A stretch of DNA of 34,847 nt from Gammaproteobacteria bacterium (GTDB lineage: Bacteria > Pseudomonadota > Gammaproteobacteria > Arenicellales > Poriferihabitantaceae). Shown here piece after piece: positions 24,701-32,829 of this stretch (its first letter is position 1; the number at the start of each line of letters is the position of its first letter). The stretch covers positions 1 through 34,847 of the forward strand of contig JALCBG010000016.1 in assembly GCA_028066695.1 (NCBI GenBank), written 5' to 3'. A program made the translations under genes and the position numbers. The notes beneath the pieces were generated by a model, which worked only from the letters and a program-made list of their open reading frames with translations, did no database searches and was not told the origin of the DNA.

Positions 24701-26526
24701 TCCACCGTCACCGACTTCGCCAGATTGCGCGGCTTGTCCACGTCGGTCCCCTTGATCAGCGCGACATGATAGGCGAGCAACTGCAGCGGAATGGTGTAAA
24801 TGATCGGCGCGAGCGAATTGTCCACCGGCGCGATGTCCACCACCTCCAGATTGTCCTGCGAGCGAATTTCCGAGGCCGGGTCGGCGAACACGATCAACTT
24901 GGCGCCGCGCGCGCGCACTTCTTCAATGTTGGATTTGAGTTTCGCCAGCAGGCGGTTGTTGGGCGCGACCGAAATCACCGGCATGTCGGCGTCCACCAGC
25001 GCGAGCGGCCCGTGCTTCAACTCGCCGGCCGGGTAGGCCTCGGCGTGAATGTAGGAAATCTCCTTGAGTTTCAGCGCGCCTTCCAGCGCGATCGGGTAAT
25101 GCGCGCCGCGCCCGAGAAACAGCGCGTGGTGCTTGTCGGCGAAACGCCGGGCGATTTCGGCGATGACCGGCTCCAGTTGAATCGCCTTCTCCACCTTCGC
25201 CGGCAATTCGCGCAACTCACGCACCAGCCGCGCCTCCTCGTCTTCGGCCAGATTGAAGCGCCGCCCGAGCGCGATCGCCAGCAGGCGCAGCGCGACCAGT
25301 TGCGTGGTGAACGCCTTGGTGGAGGCGACGCCGATTTCGGGGCCGGCATGGGTGAGCAGCGCCAAATCGGATTCGCGCACCAGCGCGCTGTCGGGCGAAT
25401 TGCAAATGGTCAGCGCCGGCCCGAAGCCGTGCTCGCGCGCGACCTGCAGCGCGGCGAGCGTGTCTATGGTCTCGCCCGACTGCGACAGCGTCACCACCAG
25501 GCAGTCGCCGGGCGCGGCATGCGGGCGCGAGCGAAACTCGCTGGCGATTTCGGCGCGGCACGGAACGCCGCGCCGCTCCAGCCAGTAACTCGCGGCCAGG
25601 CCCGCGTGGTAACTGGTGCCGCAGGCGAGAATGCGCACCGACTTTGCGCGGTCAAAAATTTCCCCGGCGCCCGCGCCGAAACATTCCTCCAGCAGGCGCG
25701 AGCCGGTGATGCGCCCCTCCAATGTGCTGGCGATCGCCGCGCCCTGCTGGTAAATTTCCTTCAGCATGTAATGGCGGTGGCCGCCCTTGTCCATCTCCCC
25801 GGCCGACAGCGAAGTGGTGCGCGGCGCGCGCCGCTGTTTGCGGCCGGCGCGGTCGGTGATGGAAATTTTTCCGCCGTTGATGTCGGCGATGTCGCCGTCC
25901 TCCAGCACATAGAACTCGCGCGTGACCGAAACCAGCGCGGCCATGTCCGAGGCGATGAAGGCCTCGCCGTCGCCGATGCCGACCACCAGCGGCGAGCCGC
26001 GCCGCGCTGCGATCAGGCGGTTCGGCTGCTCGGCGCTGATCACGCAGATCGCATACGCGCCTTCCAGCGAAGCGAGCGCGGCTTTGACCGCCTCCAGCAG
26101 CCCGAGGCCGTTTTGCGCGTGCAGCGTGATTTCGTTGAGCGCGACTTCGGTGTCGGTTTCCGACGCGCATTTGACGCCGCGATCCAAGTGCGCGGCGCGC
26201 AGCGCTTCGTGGTTTTCAATGATGCCGTTGCAGACCAGCGCGATTTTTCCGGCGACATGCGGATGCGCGTTGATTTCGGTCGGCGGCCCGTGCGTCGCCC
26301 AGCGCGTGTGCGCGATGCCGGTGCGGCCGGACGGCGCGTCTCCGCCGGCAAGCGCGCGCTCCAAATCGGCGACGCGCCCGGCGCTGCGCGTGCGGCGCAG
26401 GCATTGCTCCTTGTCTATGACGGCGACGCCGGCCGAGTCGTAGCCGCGGTATTCCAAGCGCTTCAACCCGGCCAGCAGCAGCGGCAGAACGTCGCGCTTG
26501 GCGGCCGCGCCGACTATGCCGCACAT
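24697..26526 (-). CDS. glmS: Glutamine--fructose-6-phosphate aminotransferase (isomerizing)
   Basis: Makes glucosamine-6-phosphate from fructose-6-phosphate and glutamine, the first step towards UDP-GlcNAc for peptidoglycan and lipopolysaccharide. It has 609 residues. The N-terminal class II glutaminase begins MCGIVGA, with Cys as the nucleophile after Met removal, and has HTRWATHG. Two SIS sugar-binding domains follow (ACGTSYHAG, LSQSGETIDT, and LGRGAHYPIALEGALKLKE). The C-terminus is the canonical DKPRNLAKSVTVE. It lies 52 bases after glmU. That gap is too short for the long leader on which the GlmZ small RNA acts in E. coli. It overlaps the ATL-pdxA gene by four bases. Confidence 0.97.
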   Translation of the reverse strand: MCGIVGAAAKRDVLPLLLAGLKRLEYRGYDSAGVAVIDKEQCLRRTRSAGRVADLERALAGGDAPSGRTGIAHTRWATHGPPTEINAHPHVAGKIALVCNGIIENHEALRAAHLDRGVKCASETDTEVALNEITLHAQNGLGLLEAVKAALASLEGAYAICVISAEQPNRLIAARRGSPLVVGIGDGEAFIASDMAALVSVTREFYVLEDGDIADINGGKISITDRAGRKQRRAPRTTSLSAGEMDKGGHRHYMLKEIYQQGAAIASTLEGRITGSRLLEECFGAGAGEIFDRAKSVRILACGTSYHAGLAASYWLERRGVPCRAEIASEFRSRPHAAPGDCLVVTLSQSGETIDTLAALQVAREHGFGPALTICNSPDSALVRESDLALLTHAGPEIGVASTKAFTTQLVALRLLAIALGRRFNLAEDEEARLVRELRELPAKVEKAIQLEPVIAEIARRFADKHHALFLGRGAHYPIALEGALKLKEISYIHAEAYPAGELKHGPLALVDADMPVISVAPNNRLLAKLKSNIEEVRARGAKLIVFADPASEIRSQDNLEVVDIAPVDNSLAPIIYTIPLQLLAYHVALIKGTDVDKPRNLAKSVTVE

Positions 26527-26578
26527 GGCGCGCCGCGCATGTTCGCGTTCGTGTTCATGTTGATTGTGGAGGCGCTCA

Positions 26579-27979
26579 TTACTGCCCGGTTTTTTTCACC
26601 GGCCGCTTCCAGCCGCGCACCGCGCGCTGCCGCGCGCGCCCGACCGCGAGGTCGGCGGCCGCGACATCCTGGGTGATGGTGGAGCCGGCGCCGATGGTCG
26701 CGCCGTCGCCGATGCGAAGCGGCGCGACCAACGCGCTGTTGGAGCCGACAAACACATCCTCGCCGATGACGCTGCGGTGCTTGTTGGCGCCGTCGTAGTT
26801 GCAGGTGATCACGCCGGCGCCGATGTTTGCGCCGGCGCCGATTTCGCTGTCGCCGATGTAACTCAGGTGATTGGCCTTGGCGCCGCGCCCGACGCGGCTG
26901 TTTTTGATTTCCACGAAATTGCCGGCGCGCGCGCCGTCGGCGAGTTGCGCCCGCGGACGCAGCCGCGCGAAAGGCCCGATGACGCAGTTCGCGCCGACCA
27001 CCGCGCCGTCCAGCACGCAGTTGGCTTCTATGACGCTGTCGTCGCCGATGCTGCTGTTGCGGATGACGCTGTTCGCGCCGATGCGGCACCTCGCGCCGAG
27101 CGAAATCTCGCCCTCCAAAATGACATTAATGTCCAGCGCGCAGTCGCGCCCGAATTCAAAACGCCCGCGCAAATCAAAGCGCGCCGGGTCGCGCAGGCAC
27201 AGGCCGCGCGCCATCACTTCGCGCGCCTGCTCCAGTTGAAAGACGCGTTCGGCGCATGCCAAATCCGCTTGCGTGTTGACGCCGATGGTTTCCTCGATCG
27301 CGTCCGGATGGCAGGCGGTGATGCGCGCGCCGGCGGCCGCGGCCGCGGCGACCACGTCGGTCAGATAGAGTTCGCGCTGCGCGTTGTCGGGGCGGATGCC
27401 GCCGAGCGCATCAGCGATGACTTTCGCCGGCGCGGCCATGCAGCCGGCGTTGCATTCGCGGATTTTTTTTTGCGCGGCGTCGGCGTCCTTGTGTTCTATG
27501 ATGCGCTCAATTTCGCCGCCGGCGCCGCGCACGATGCGCCCGAAACCGTCGGGGTTTTCCAGTTCCGCGGTCAAAAGGGCGACGCCGTCCTTCACCGCGG
27601 CGAGGCGCGCCAGCGTGGACGCGCGCAACAGCGGCGTGTCGCCGTATAACACCAGCAGCGTGGATTCGCGCCCGACCGCCGGCATCGCCTGCATCACCGC
27701 GTGGCCGGTGCCGAGCGAGGATTCCTGCGTCGCCCAGCAAATTTTGCCGAGCAATTCTTCGGCGCGCCGCGCCGCCAGGCCGCGCTCCACCGCGTCCTTC
27801 ACCAGATCGCCGCCGCGCCGCGCGACCACCAAATGAATCTTCGCCGGGTTGAGCGCGCCGGCCGCTTTCAGGATGTGCGCGAGCATCGGCGCGCCGCCGA
27901 TTTGGTGCAGCGATTTCGGCAGCGCCGAGCGCATGCGCGTGCCTTCGCCGGCCGCCAGTATGACCGCCTCAAGCGTCAT
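26579..27979 (-). CDS. glmU: Bifunctional N-acetylglucosamine-1-phosphate uridyltransferase / glucosamine-1-phosphate acetyltransferase
   Basis: Makes UDP-GlcNAc from glucosamine-1-phosphate. It has 466 residues from the ATG at 27979; the frame is open further upstream, but conservation begins here. The N-terminal uridyltransferase domain has LAAGEGTRMRSALPKSLHQIGG over residues 8-29, YGDTPLL and QESSLGTGHA. The C-terminal left-handed beta helix shows many hexapeptide repeats (IGANSVIRNSSIGDDSVI and similar). Acetyltransferase residues include the His of HLSYIGDSEIG and CNYDGANKHRSVIG. Where E. coli has NTG, the uridyl site reads NAG (ECNAGCMAA), a minor variation. First gene of glmU-glmS-ATL/pdxA, divergent from the YkgJ gene. 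Confidence 0.96.
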   Translation of the reverse strand: MTLEAVILAAGEGTRMRSALPKSLHQIGGAPMLAHILKAAGALNPAKIHLVVARRGGDLVKDAVERGLAARRAEELLGKICWATQESSLGTGHAVMQAMPAVGRESTLLVLYGDTPLLRASTLARLAAVKDGVALLTAELENPDGFGRIVRGAGGEIERIIEHKDADAAQKKIRECNAGCMAAPAKVIADALGGIRPDNAQRELYLTDVVAAAAAAGARITACHPDAIEETIGVNTQADLACAERVFQLEQAREVMARGLCLRDPARFDLRGRFEFGRDCALDINVILEGEISLGARCRIGANSVIRNSSIGDDSVIEANCVLDGAVVGANCVIGPFARLRPRAQLADGARAGNFVEIKNSRVGRGAKANHLSYIGDSEIGAGANIGAGVITCNYDGANKHRSVIGEDVFVGSNSALVAPLRIGDGATIGAGSTITQDVAAADLAVGRARQRAVRGWKRPVKKTGQ

Positions 27980-28022
27980 CGCGGGGCTTGCCAGTTGACG
28001 GCGCGCGGGGTAGCATTCGGCG

Positions 28023-28028
28023 ATTGTA
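28023..28028 (-). promoter_or_regulatory. Candidate -10 element for glmU
   Basis: TACAAT on the minus strand, 43 bases upstream of the glmU ATG in the 97-base divergent gap with the YkgJ gene. No consensus -35 is visible at the right distance. The same gap has TTGACG on the plus strand, but no -10 at proper spacing follows it. Confidence 0.3.
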
Positions 28029-28076
28029 AACGCCCGGCGGCGCGCCCGCGCATGAACGCCGGCCGGTGAAATACGC

Positions 28077-28970
28077 ATGCAAAAAGACGACCCGCAAAAC
28101 GCCCCGGAAACCAAAAGCGCCGGAGAAACCTCCGAGGCCCCCCGGCCCAGCCCGGTGCGGCCGGTGCGGCTGCATGCCGGCAGCAAGTTTCGCTTTGACT
28201 GCCACCGCGGCGTGCCGTGCTTTAACGCGTGCTGCAAAAACATCGACATCACGCTGCTGCCCTACGACATCGCGCGCCTGAAACGGCGCGCCGGCATGAC
28301 TTCGGCGCGCTGGGTCGGCGCATACACCGTGCCGTATGCGATGGACGCGCACGATTTGCCCGGGCTGAAACTCGCAACCAAGCCCGGCACCGCCGAATGC
28401 GTGTTTCTCACCGAAGACGGCTGCGGCGTCTACGACGACCGCCCGAGCGCGTGCCGTTATTACGCGCTCGGCGCGATGGGCGTGCGCCGCACGGCGAGCG
28501 CCGAAGTGGAGGACATGTATTTCGTGGTGAAGGAGCCGCACTGCAAAGGGCACGACGAGCCGCGCACCACCACGGTCGCGCAATACCGCAAGGAGCAGGG
28601 GCTGGAGCAATACGACCGGATGAACCGCGAATGGCGCGACATCATTTTGAAAAAGCGCTCCGGCGGCCCCGGCGTCGGCCGGCCGAGCGCGCGCTCGCTG
28701 CAACTCTTTGACATGTGCAGTTACGACCTGGACAACTTCCGCGACTTCATCGCCAGCGACGGCTTCAACGAAGTGTTTGACCTTGGCGCGGATGAGCGCG
28801 CCGCGCTCGCCGAAGACGAGGACAAACTGCTGCTGTTCGCGTGCAAGTTTTTGAAGGAAGTTTTGTTCGGCGAGATGCGCATTCCGCGCAAGGCCGGCGC
28901 GCGCGAAAAGCGGATGGCGCGGCGTGTAAAATCCCCGACCGGCGCTCCCGATACTTCCGACACCCGCTAA
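28077..28970 (+). CDS. YkgJ-family cysteine cluster protein
   Basis: A 297-residue cytoplasmic protein. The cysteine cluster near the N-terminus is C42-x5-C48-x3-C52-C53 (CHRGVPCFNACC), followed by TLLPYDIARLKRRAG. Further cysteines lie in AECVFLTEDGCGVYDDRPSACRYYALG and PHCKGH. This is the YkgJ pattern, thought to bind zinc or an iron-sulfur cluster; the biochemical role is unknown. The first 30 residues are Pro/Glu-rich and probably disordered. GGTGA precedes the ATG at about eight bases. The downstream membrane hydroxylase gene begins six bases after the stop, so the two are probably cotranscribed. Confidence 0.88.
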   Translation: MQKDDPQNAPETKSAGETSEAPRPSPVRPVRLHAGSKFRFDCHRGVPCFNACCKNIDITLLPYDIARLKRRAGMTSARWVGAYTVPYAMDAHDLPGLKLATKPGTAECVFLTEDGCGVYDDRPSACRYYALGAMGVRRTASAEVEDMYFVVKEPHCKGHDEPRTTTVAQYRKEQGLEQYDRMNREWRDIILKKRSGGPGVGRPSARSLQLFDMCSYDLDNFRDFIASDGFNEVFDLGADERAALAEDEDKLLLFACKFLKEVLFGEMRIPRKAGAREKRMARRVKSPTGAPDTSDTR

Positions 28971-28976
28971 ACCCCC

Positions 28977-29954
28977 ATGTCCGCAACCGCCCCCGAAGAC
29001 TCCCGCTACCAGCCCGACGCGCCGATCAAGTTGCCGCCTTTGTATGCCTGGCCGCCGCGGCCGCGCGCCGCGTTGCGCTGGCTGTTTTCCAGCCTGCTGT
29101 TTCCGTGGGGCTTTTTTTTCATCGGCCTGTCGTTTGTCGCCTGGTATTTTTTGACGCCGCCGCTCGCCGAGATGGCCGAACTTCGCCCCGGCTGGGTCGC
29201 GCTGCTGTGGCTTCGCAACGCCGCGCTTTTGACGCTGGTCGCGGGCGGGCTGCATTGGCTGCTGTATATCCGGCGGCGGCAGGGGCGGCGCTGCAAATTT
29301 GACCGGCGCTGGCCGAACACCGGAAGCGAAATGTTTTTGTGGCGCGACCAGGTGCGCGACAACATGTTCTGGAGCATCGCCTCCGGCGTGACCATTTGGA
29401 CGCTCTACGAGGCGGTAACGCTGCGCCTGTACGCGGGCGGCGCGCTGCCGGTGCCGCCGCTGCACGAGTTCCCGCTGTATTGCGCGGTGATGATGATCGG
29501 CGTGTTCTTCTGGTCCACCGCGCATTTTTATTTCAACCACCGCCTGCTGCACTGGCAGCCGCTCTACCGCGCCGCGCACGAACTGCACCACCGCAATGTC
29601 AACATCGGGCCGTGGACCGGCATCTCCATGCACCCGCTGGAGCATGTCATTTATTTCAGTTTGTTCGCGCTGTGGTGGGTGGTGCCGGTGCATCCGCTGG
29701 TGGTCACGCTGACCGGGCTCTACCAGGGCGTGAGTCCGGCGGTGTCGCATTCGGGCTTTGATTTTGTGGAAGCCCGCGGCCGCCGCCTGAGCGCCGGCGA
29801 CTGGTTCCACCAACTGCACCACCAGCACTTCAATGTGAACTACGGCAACACGCCGACGCCGTTTGACAAGGTGTTCGGCAGCTGGCACGACGGCAGCGCC
29901 GAGTCGTTGCGCGCGCAGCGCGAGCGGCTGCGCAAACTGCATGCGCCGGGGTAA
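28977..29954 (+). CDS. Fatty acid hydroxylase / sterol desaturase family membrane protein
   Basis: A 325-residue integral membrane di-iron enzyme of the fatty acid hydroxylase superfamily. Hydrophobic segments lie near residues 33-60, 72-95, 133-150 and 160-185, with another pair after the first His boxes. The histidine clusters that bind iron are readable: HFYFNHRLLH, HELHHRN, HPLEH and HQLHHQHFN. It hydroxylates or desaturates a lipid; the substrate cannot be told from sequence. The N-terminus is Pro-rich. It lies six bases after the YkgJ gene. It converges with the tRNA-Lys/cpoB unit, ending 27 bases from the tRNA 3' end. Confidence 0.9.
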   Translation: MSATAPEDSRYQPDAPIKLPPLYAWPPRPRAALRWLFSSLLFPWGFFFIGLSFVAWYFLTPPLAEMAELRPGWVALLWLRNAALLTLVAGGLHWLLYIRRRQGRRCKFDRRWPNTGSEMFLWRDQVRDNMFWSIASGVTIWTLYEAVTLRLYAGGALPVPPLHEFPLYCAVMMIGVFFWSTAHFYFNHRLLHWQPLYRAAHELHHRNVNIGPWTGISMHPLEHVIYFSLFALWWVVPVHPLVVTLTGLYQGVSPAVSHSGFDFVEARGRRLSAGDWFHQLHHQHFNVNYGNTPTPFDKVFGSWHDGSAESLRAQRERLRKLHAPG

Positions 29955-29981
29955 TGCGCAACTTCCTGTGACCGGCGGGGA

Positions 29982-30057
29982 TGGTGGGGCGTGCAGGAAT
30001 CGAACCTGCGACCACCTGATTAAAAGTCAGATGCTCTACCGACTGAGCTAACGCCCC
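29982..30057 (-). tRNA. tRNA-Lys (anticodon TTT), CCA encoded
   Basis: On the minus strand the acceptor GGGGCGT pairs with ACGCCCC. The D arm AGCTCAGTCGGTAGAGC, the anticodon loop CTTTTAA (anticodon TTT), and the T arm GCAGGTTCGAATCCTGC follow. Discriminator A and a genomically encoded CCA end the gene. It starts only seven bases after the cpoB stop. It may therefore be cut from the tol-pal transcript or have a promoter inside cpoB. The same gene neighbourhood (ybgF then lysT) exists in E. coli. Confidence 0.98.
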
Positions 30058-30064
30058 TTACAAC

Positions 30065-30880
30065 TTATTGCGTCTGCTCGATATTTTGCGTGATGCGGCG
30101 CAGACGGGTTTCGGCCGAGGTCGCGACCTTGTGCACCGGGAAGCGGCGCAGCACTTCCCGGTAGATTTCGGCGGCGCGCGGATAGGCGCCGATGTCAAAG
30201 TGAATGTCGCCCATGCCGAGCAGCGCTTCCGGCGCGCGGTCGCTGTTCGGGTAGCGCGACACCACCCTCTCAAACGAGGCGAGCGCGTCGCGGTTTTCGC
30301 GGCTGAACTGGTGCGCTTTCGCCTTCATGAAAAACGCGTCGTCGGCCAGTTGCCCGGAGGGCCAGGCGTCGGCAAGTTTTTGAAACCCGGAGATGGCCTC
30401 GGCGAAGCGGCTTTGCTTCAGCAGCGCGAGCGCGCGGTCATAGGCCTGCTGCTCCTCCAGCGAGGTCAGCGCGGCATCCTCCGGCTCGGACTGCGCGTCG
30501 TCCGGCGCGGCCGCGGCTTGGTCTCTGCCGGCCGGGTCGGCGCCGGCGTCTTCGCCCTCCTCCGCCAACTCGCCGTCATCGCCGAGCACTTCGCCGCCGG
30601 CCAGGCGCTGCGCGCGCTCCAGCGCGAGCAGGCGGCGGTCCAAGTCGTCCAGCAAATTGCGCTCGCGGCGCAATGTGGTCTCGGCGTCATACTGCATCTC
30701 CTCCACCTGGTTGCGCAGCCGCTTCACCTCCTCCTTCAACTGCACCAAGTCTTTCAGCGCCTTGAGCGAGCCCTGCGGCGAGGTCGCCGAGGCGCAGCCG
30801 AGCGCGAGCAGCGGCAACAGCGCCGCGAGCAAGCGCCATTGAAAATTTGTTTTGGGCGTTTTGGTCATTTCAAATTTCAT
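30065..30880 (-). CDS. cpoB: Cell division coordinator CpoB (YbgF), possibly a lipoprotein here
   Basis: A periplasmic TPR protein that links outer-membrane constriction by Tol-Pal with peptidoglycan synthesis. It has 271 residues from the ATG at 30880; a second ATG lies four codons on. The signal segment LLAALLPLLALGCAS ends in a Cys at position 29 that fits a relaxed lipobox, whereas E. coli CpoB is soluble. A coiled-coil stretch (about 38-95: KDLVQLKEEVKRLRNQVEEM) is the trimerisation domain. An acidic low-complexity linker follows, then TPR repeats to the end (AFFMKAKAH, ALLGMGDIHFDIGAYPRAAEIY). It follows pal by 35 bases and precedes tRNA-Lys by seven. Confidence 0.9.
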   Translation of the reverse strand: MKFEMTKTPKTNFQWRLLAALLPLLALGCASATSPQGSLKALKDLVQLKEEVKRLRNQVEEMQYDAETTLRRERNLLDDLDRRLLALERAQRLAGGEVLGDDGELAEEGEDAGADPAGRDQAAAAPDDAQSEPEDAALTSLEEQQAYDRALALLKQSRFAEAISGFQKLADAWPSGQLADDAFFMKAKAHQFSRENRDALASFERVVSRYPNSDRAPEALLGMGDIHFDIGAYPRAAEIYREVLRRFPVHKVATSAETRLRRITQNIEQTQ

Positions 30881-30915
30881 GTCGTCTTCGGGGGGATTTG
30901 CAGAAGCGCGCCGCG

Positions 30916-31476
30916 TTACTGGTACAGAATTTCCACGCGGCGGTTTTGGCTCCACGCGGCTTCGTTGCTGCCGGCCGCGGCCGGGCGCTCTTCGCCGTAG
31001 GAAACCACCTCAATGCGCGCGCCATCGACGCCGAGCGCCTGCAGCACGTCGGCGACCGTCTTGGCGCGGTCTTCGGCCAGCGCCAGATTATATTCGCGCG
31101 TGCCGCGCTCGTCGGCGTGCCCCTCCAGAATCACCCGCGCATTGGCGTCTCCGCCGAGATTCCGCGCGTGCGCGTTGGAGACGGCTTCACCCAACTCGCT
31201 CAGAAAACTGCTGTCGTAGTCAAAATAGATCACGCGCTTTTCCAGCAACTCTTTCTCGGAAAGTCCGGACGCGTCGTCTTCATAGATGTAGGTGTCGGAG
31301 GGCTCAATGATGTCTTCGTCGGCCGCGCCGAGGTCGTCCAGCCCTTCCAGCGGAACTTCCACCACCACCGGGTCGGAATAGGGCGTGACCGTGGTGCACG
31401 CGGCGAGCAGCATGGCCGCAAACAGCGCAACCAGCGCCGCCGCGCGCCGCAGCAAAATATCCGGCAATTTGTGCAT
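30916..31476 (-). CDS. pal: Peptidoglycan-associated lipoprotein Pal
   Basis: Outer-membrane lipoprotein that binds peptidoglycan and TolB and helps the outer membrane invaginate at division. It has 186 residues from the ATG at 31476, preceded by a purine-rich AAGAAAG. A TTG 13 codons upstream is a less likely start. The signal peptide ends in lipobox L-A-A-C. The C-terminal OmpA-like domain contains YFDYDSSFL, ILEGHADERGTREYN and the peptidoglycan-binding region ALAEDRAKTV, then QNRRVEI. The segment between lipobox and OmpA domain is acidic and longer than in E. coli. Lies between tolB and cpoB. Confidence 0.95.
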   Translation of the reverse strand: MHKLPDILLRRAAALVALFAAMLLAACTTVTPYSDPVVVEVPLEGLDDLGAADEDIIEPSDTYIYEDDASGLSEKELLEKRVIYFDYDSSFLSELGEAVSNAHARNLGGDANARVILEGHADERGTREYNLALAEDRAKTVADVLQALGVDGARIEVVSYGEERPAAAGSNEAAWSQNRRVEILYQ

Positions 31477-31533
31477 GACTTTCTTTTTCGCTTTCGCTTT
31501 TAAAAATGTCTTCAAGTTTTTCGGCGGGCGGAA

Positions 31534-32829
31534 TTATTGCCCGCCATACGGCGACCAATCCACCTCGCGCACCGCGCCGGCGCGCGTGCGAATGACCTGC
31601 CGCACGCGCCCGTCCAGCGACAGCGCGGCAAGCACGCCGCGCCCGCCGGCCTGGCTCGCATACATGATCATGTCGCCATTCGGCGAAAATGACGGCGATT
31701 CATCGTGCCGGCCGCGGGTCAACTCGCGCACGCTGTGCTCGGCGAGCGAGTATAGCGCAACCCGGTAGCCGTTGCCTTGGTTGGTGATCAGCACCAGCGA
31801 TTTTCCGTCCGCGGCGTAACTCGCGCCGGCGTTGTATTTGCCGCCGAAAGTGACGCGCTCGGCCGCGCCGCCGCGCGCCGAAATGCGGTAGATCTGCGGC
31901 CGGCCGGAGCGGTTGGAGGTGAATATGACGCCGCCGCCGTCCGGCGACCAGGCCGGTTCGGTGTCAATGGCGGTGTGCCGCGTCAGGCGGCGCAGTTTGC
32001 CGCCGGCGAGTTCGTAGAGGTAGATCTCGGGGTTGCCCTCTTTTGACAGCGTCAGCGCGAGGCGCCGCCCGTCCGGCGACCAGGCCGGCGCGCCGTTGAT
32101 GCCGTCGTAGCCGGCGATGCGCTCGCGCTTGCCGCTCCACAAATCCTGGATGTACACCATGGAGCGGTTTTGTTCAAAGGACACATAGGCGAGGCGCCGC
32201 CCGTCCGGCGACCAGGCCGGCGACAGCACCGGCCGCGACGATTCCAGAATGGTTTTCGGCGAATGCCCGTCGGCGTCGGCGATTTGCAGCCGGTAACGGC
32301 GCGGCCGCCCGTCCACCGTGACGAAGGCGATGCGGGTGTCAAAGGCGCCGCGCCGGCCGAGCAATTTTTCGTAGATGATGTCGCTGATTTGGTGCGCGGT
32401 TTTTCGCAGGCGCGCGGCCGGCACCGTGAATTTTTGCCCGGCGATTTGCCGCTCGCGAAACACATCCAGCAGGCGAAATTGAATTTGAATGCGCCCGTCC
32501 TTCTGTTCCTTCAGGCGGCCGATGACCAGGTTCTCCACTTTCAGCAGCCGCCACGGCTTGTAGCGCACTTCCTCCGGCGTCTGCGGGCGCGCGGCGAAAT
32601 CTTCGCGCGCGAGCGGCGCAAAGCGGCCGCTGCGCGCCAAATTCGCCTCAATGATCGCGGCCGGCAGATTTTCGGCCGCGCCCGCGCCCTCAAACGCGAA
32701 CGGCACGACCGCGATAGGAATGCGCGATTCGGTGCCGCGGGTCACATCAATGGTCACCACCGCGGCCGCGGGCCGCGCCATGGCGGCCAGCGCCAGCGCA
32801 AAAAGGGCGATTCGGCTATGCGCGCTCAC
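31534..32829 (-). CDS. tolB: Tol-Pal system beta-propeller protein TolB
   Basis: Periplasmic protein that interacts with Pal and TolA. It has 431 residues from a GTG start overlapping the tolA stop (GTGA). The signal peptide ends near PAAA. The N-terminal domain is about residues 24-165 (IPIAVVPFAFEG, GRLKEQKDGRIQIQFRLLDVF). A six-bladed WD/PD40 propeller follows, with repeated AWSPDGRRLA and FTSNRSGRPQIYRI motifs. Two of the propeller repeats contain an identical 34-base DNA stretch. The C-terminus is REVDWSPYGGQ. Confidence 0.96.
   Translation of the reverse strand: MSAHSRIALFALALAAMARPAAAVVTIDVTRGTESRIPIAVVPFAFEGAGAAENLPAAIIEANLARSGRFAPLAREDFAARPQTPEEVRYKPWRLLKVENLVIGRLKEQKDGRIQIQFRLLDVFRERQIAGQKFTVPAARLRKTAHQISDIIYEKLLGRRGAFDTRIAFVTVDGRPRRYRLQIADADGHSPKTILESSRPVLSPAWSPDGRRLAYVSFEQNRSMVYIQDLWSGKRERIAGYDGINGAPAWSPDGRRLALTLSKEGNPEIYLYELAGGKLRRLTRHTAIDTEPAWSPDGGGVIFTSNRSGRPQIYRISARGGAAERVTFGGKYNAGASYAADGKSLVLITNQGNGYRVALYSLAEHSVRELTRGRHDESPSFSPNGDMIMYASQAGGRGVLAALSLDGRVRQVIRTRAGAVREVDWSPYGGQ
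32057..32090 (-). repeat. 34-bp direct repeat in tolB, copy 1
   Basis: Identical to 32189-32222. It encodes the APAWSPDGRRLA core of a propeller blade. The copies are 132 bases (44 codons) apart, one blade period. This fits blade duplication or gene conversion between blades. Confidence 0.85.
32189..32222 (-). repeat. 34-bp direct repeat in tolB, copy 2
   Basis: Identical to 32057-32090; encodes the same blade core in the preceding propeller repeat (SPAWSPDGRRLA region). Confidence 0.85.

Noticed and set aside
24766-26676. A 636-codon plus-strand frame opposite glmS
   Set aside because: Antisense shadow of a complete, well-conserved glmS; low-complexity Arg/Ala/Gln composition.
27969-29942. 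A 657-codon minus-strand frame opposite the YkgJ and hydroxylase genes
   Set aside because: It crosses two unrelated plus-strand genes and their gap, and has His/Arg/Gln-rich nonsense composition.
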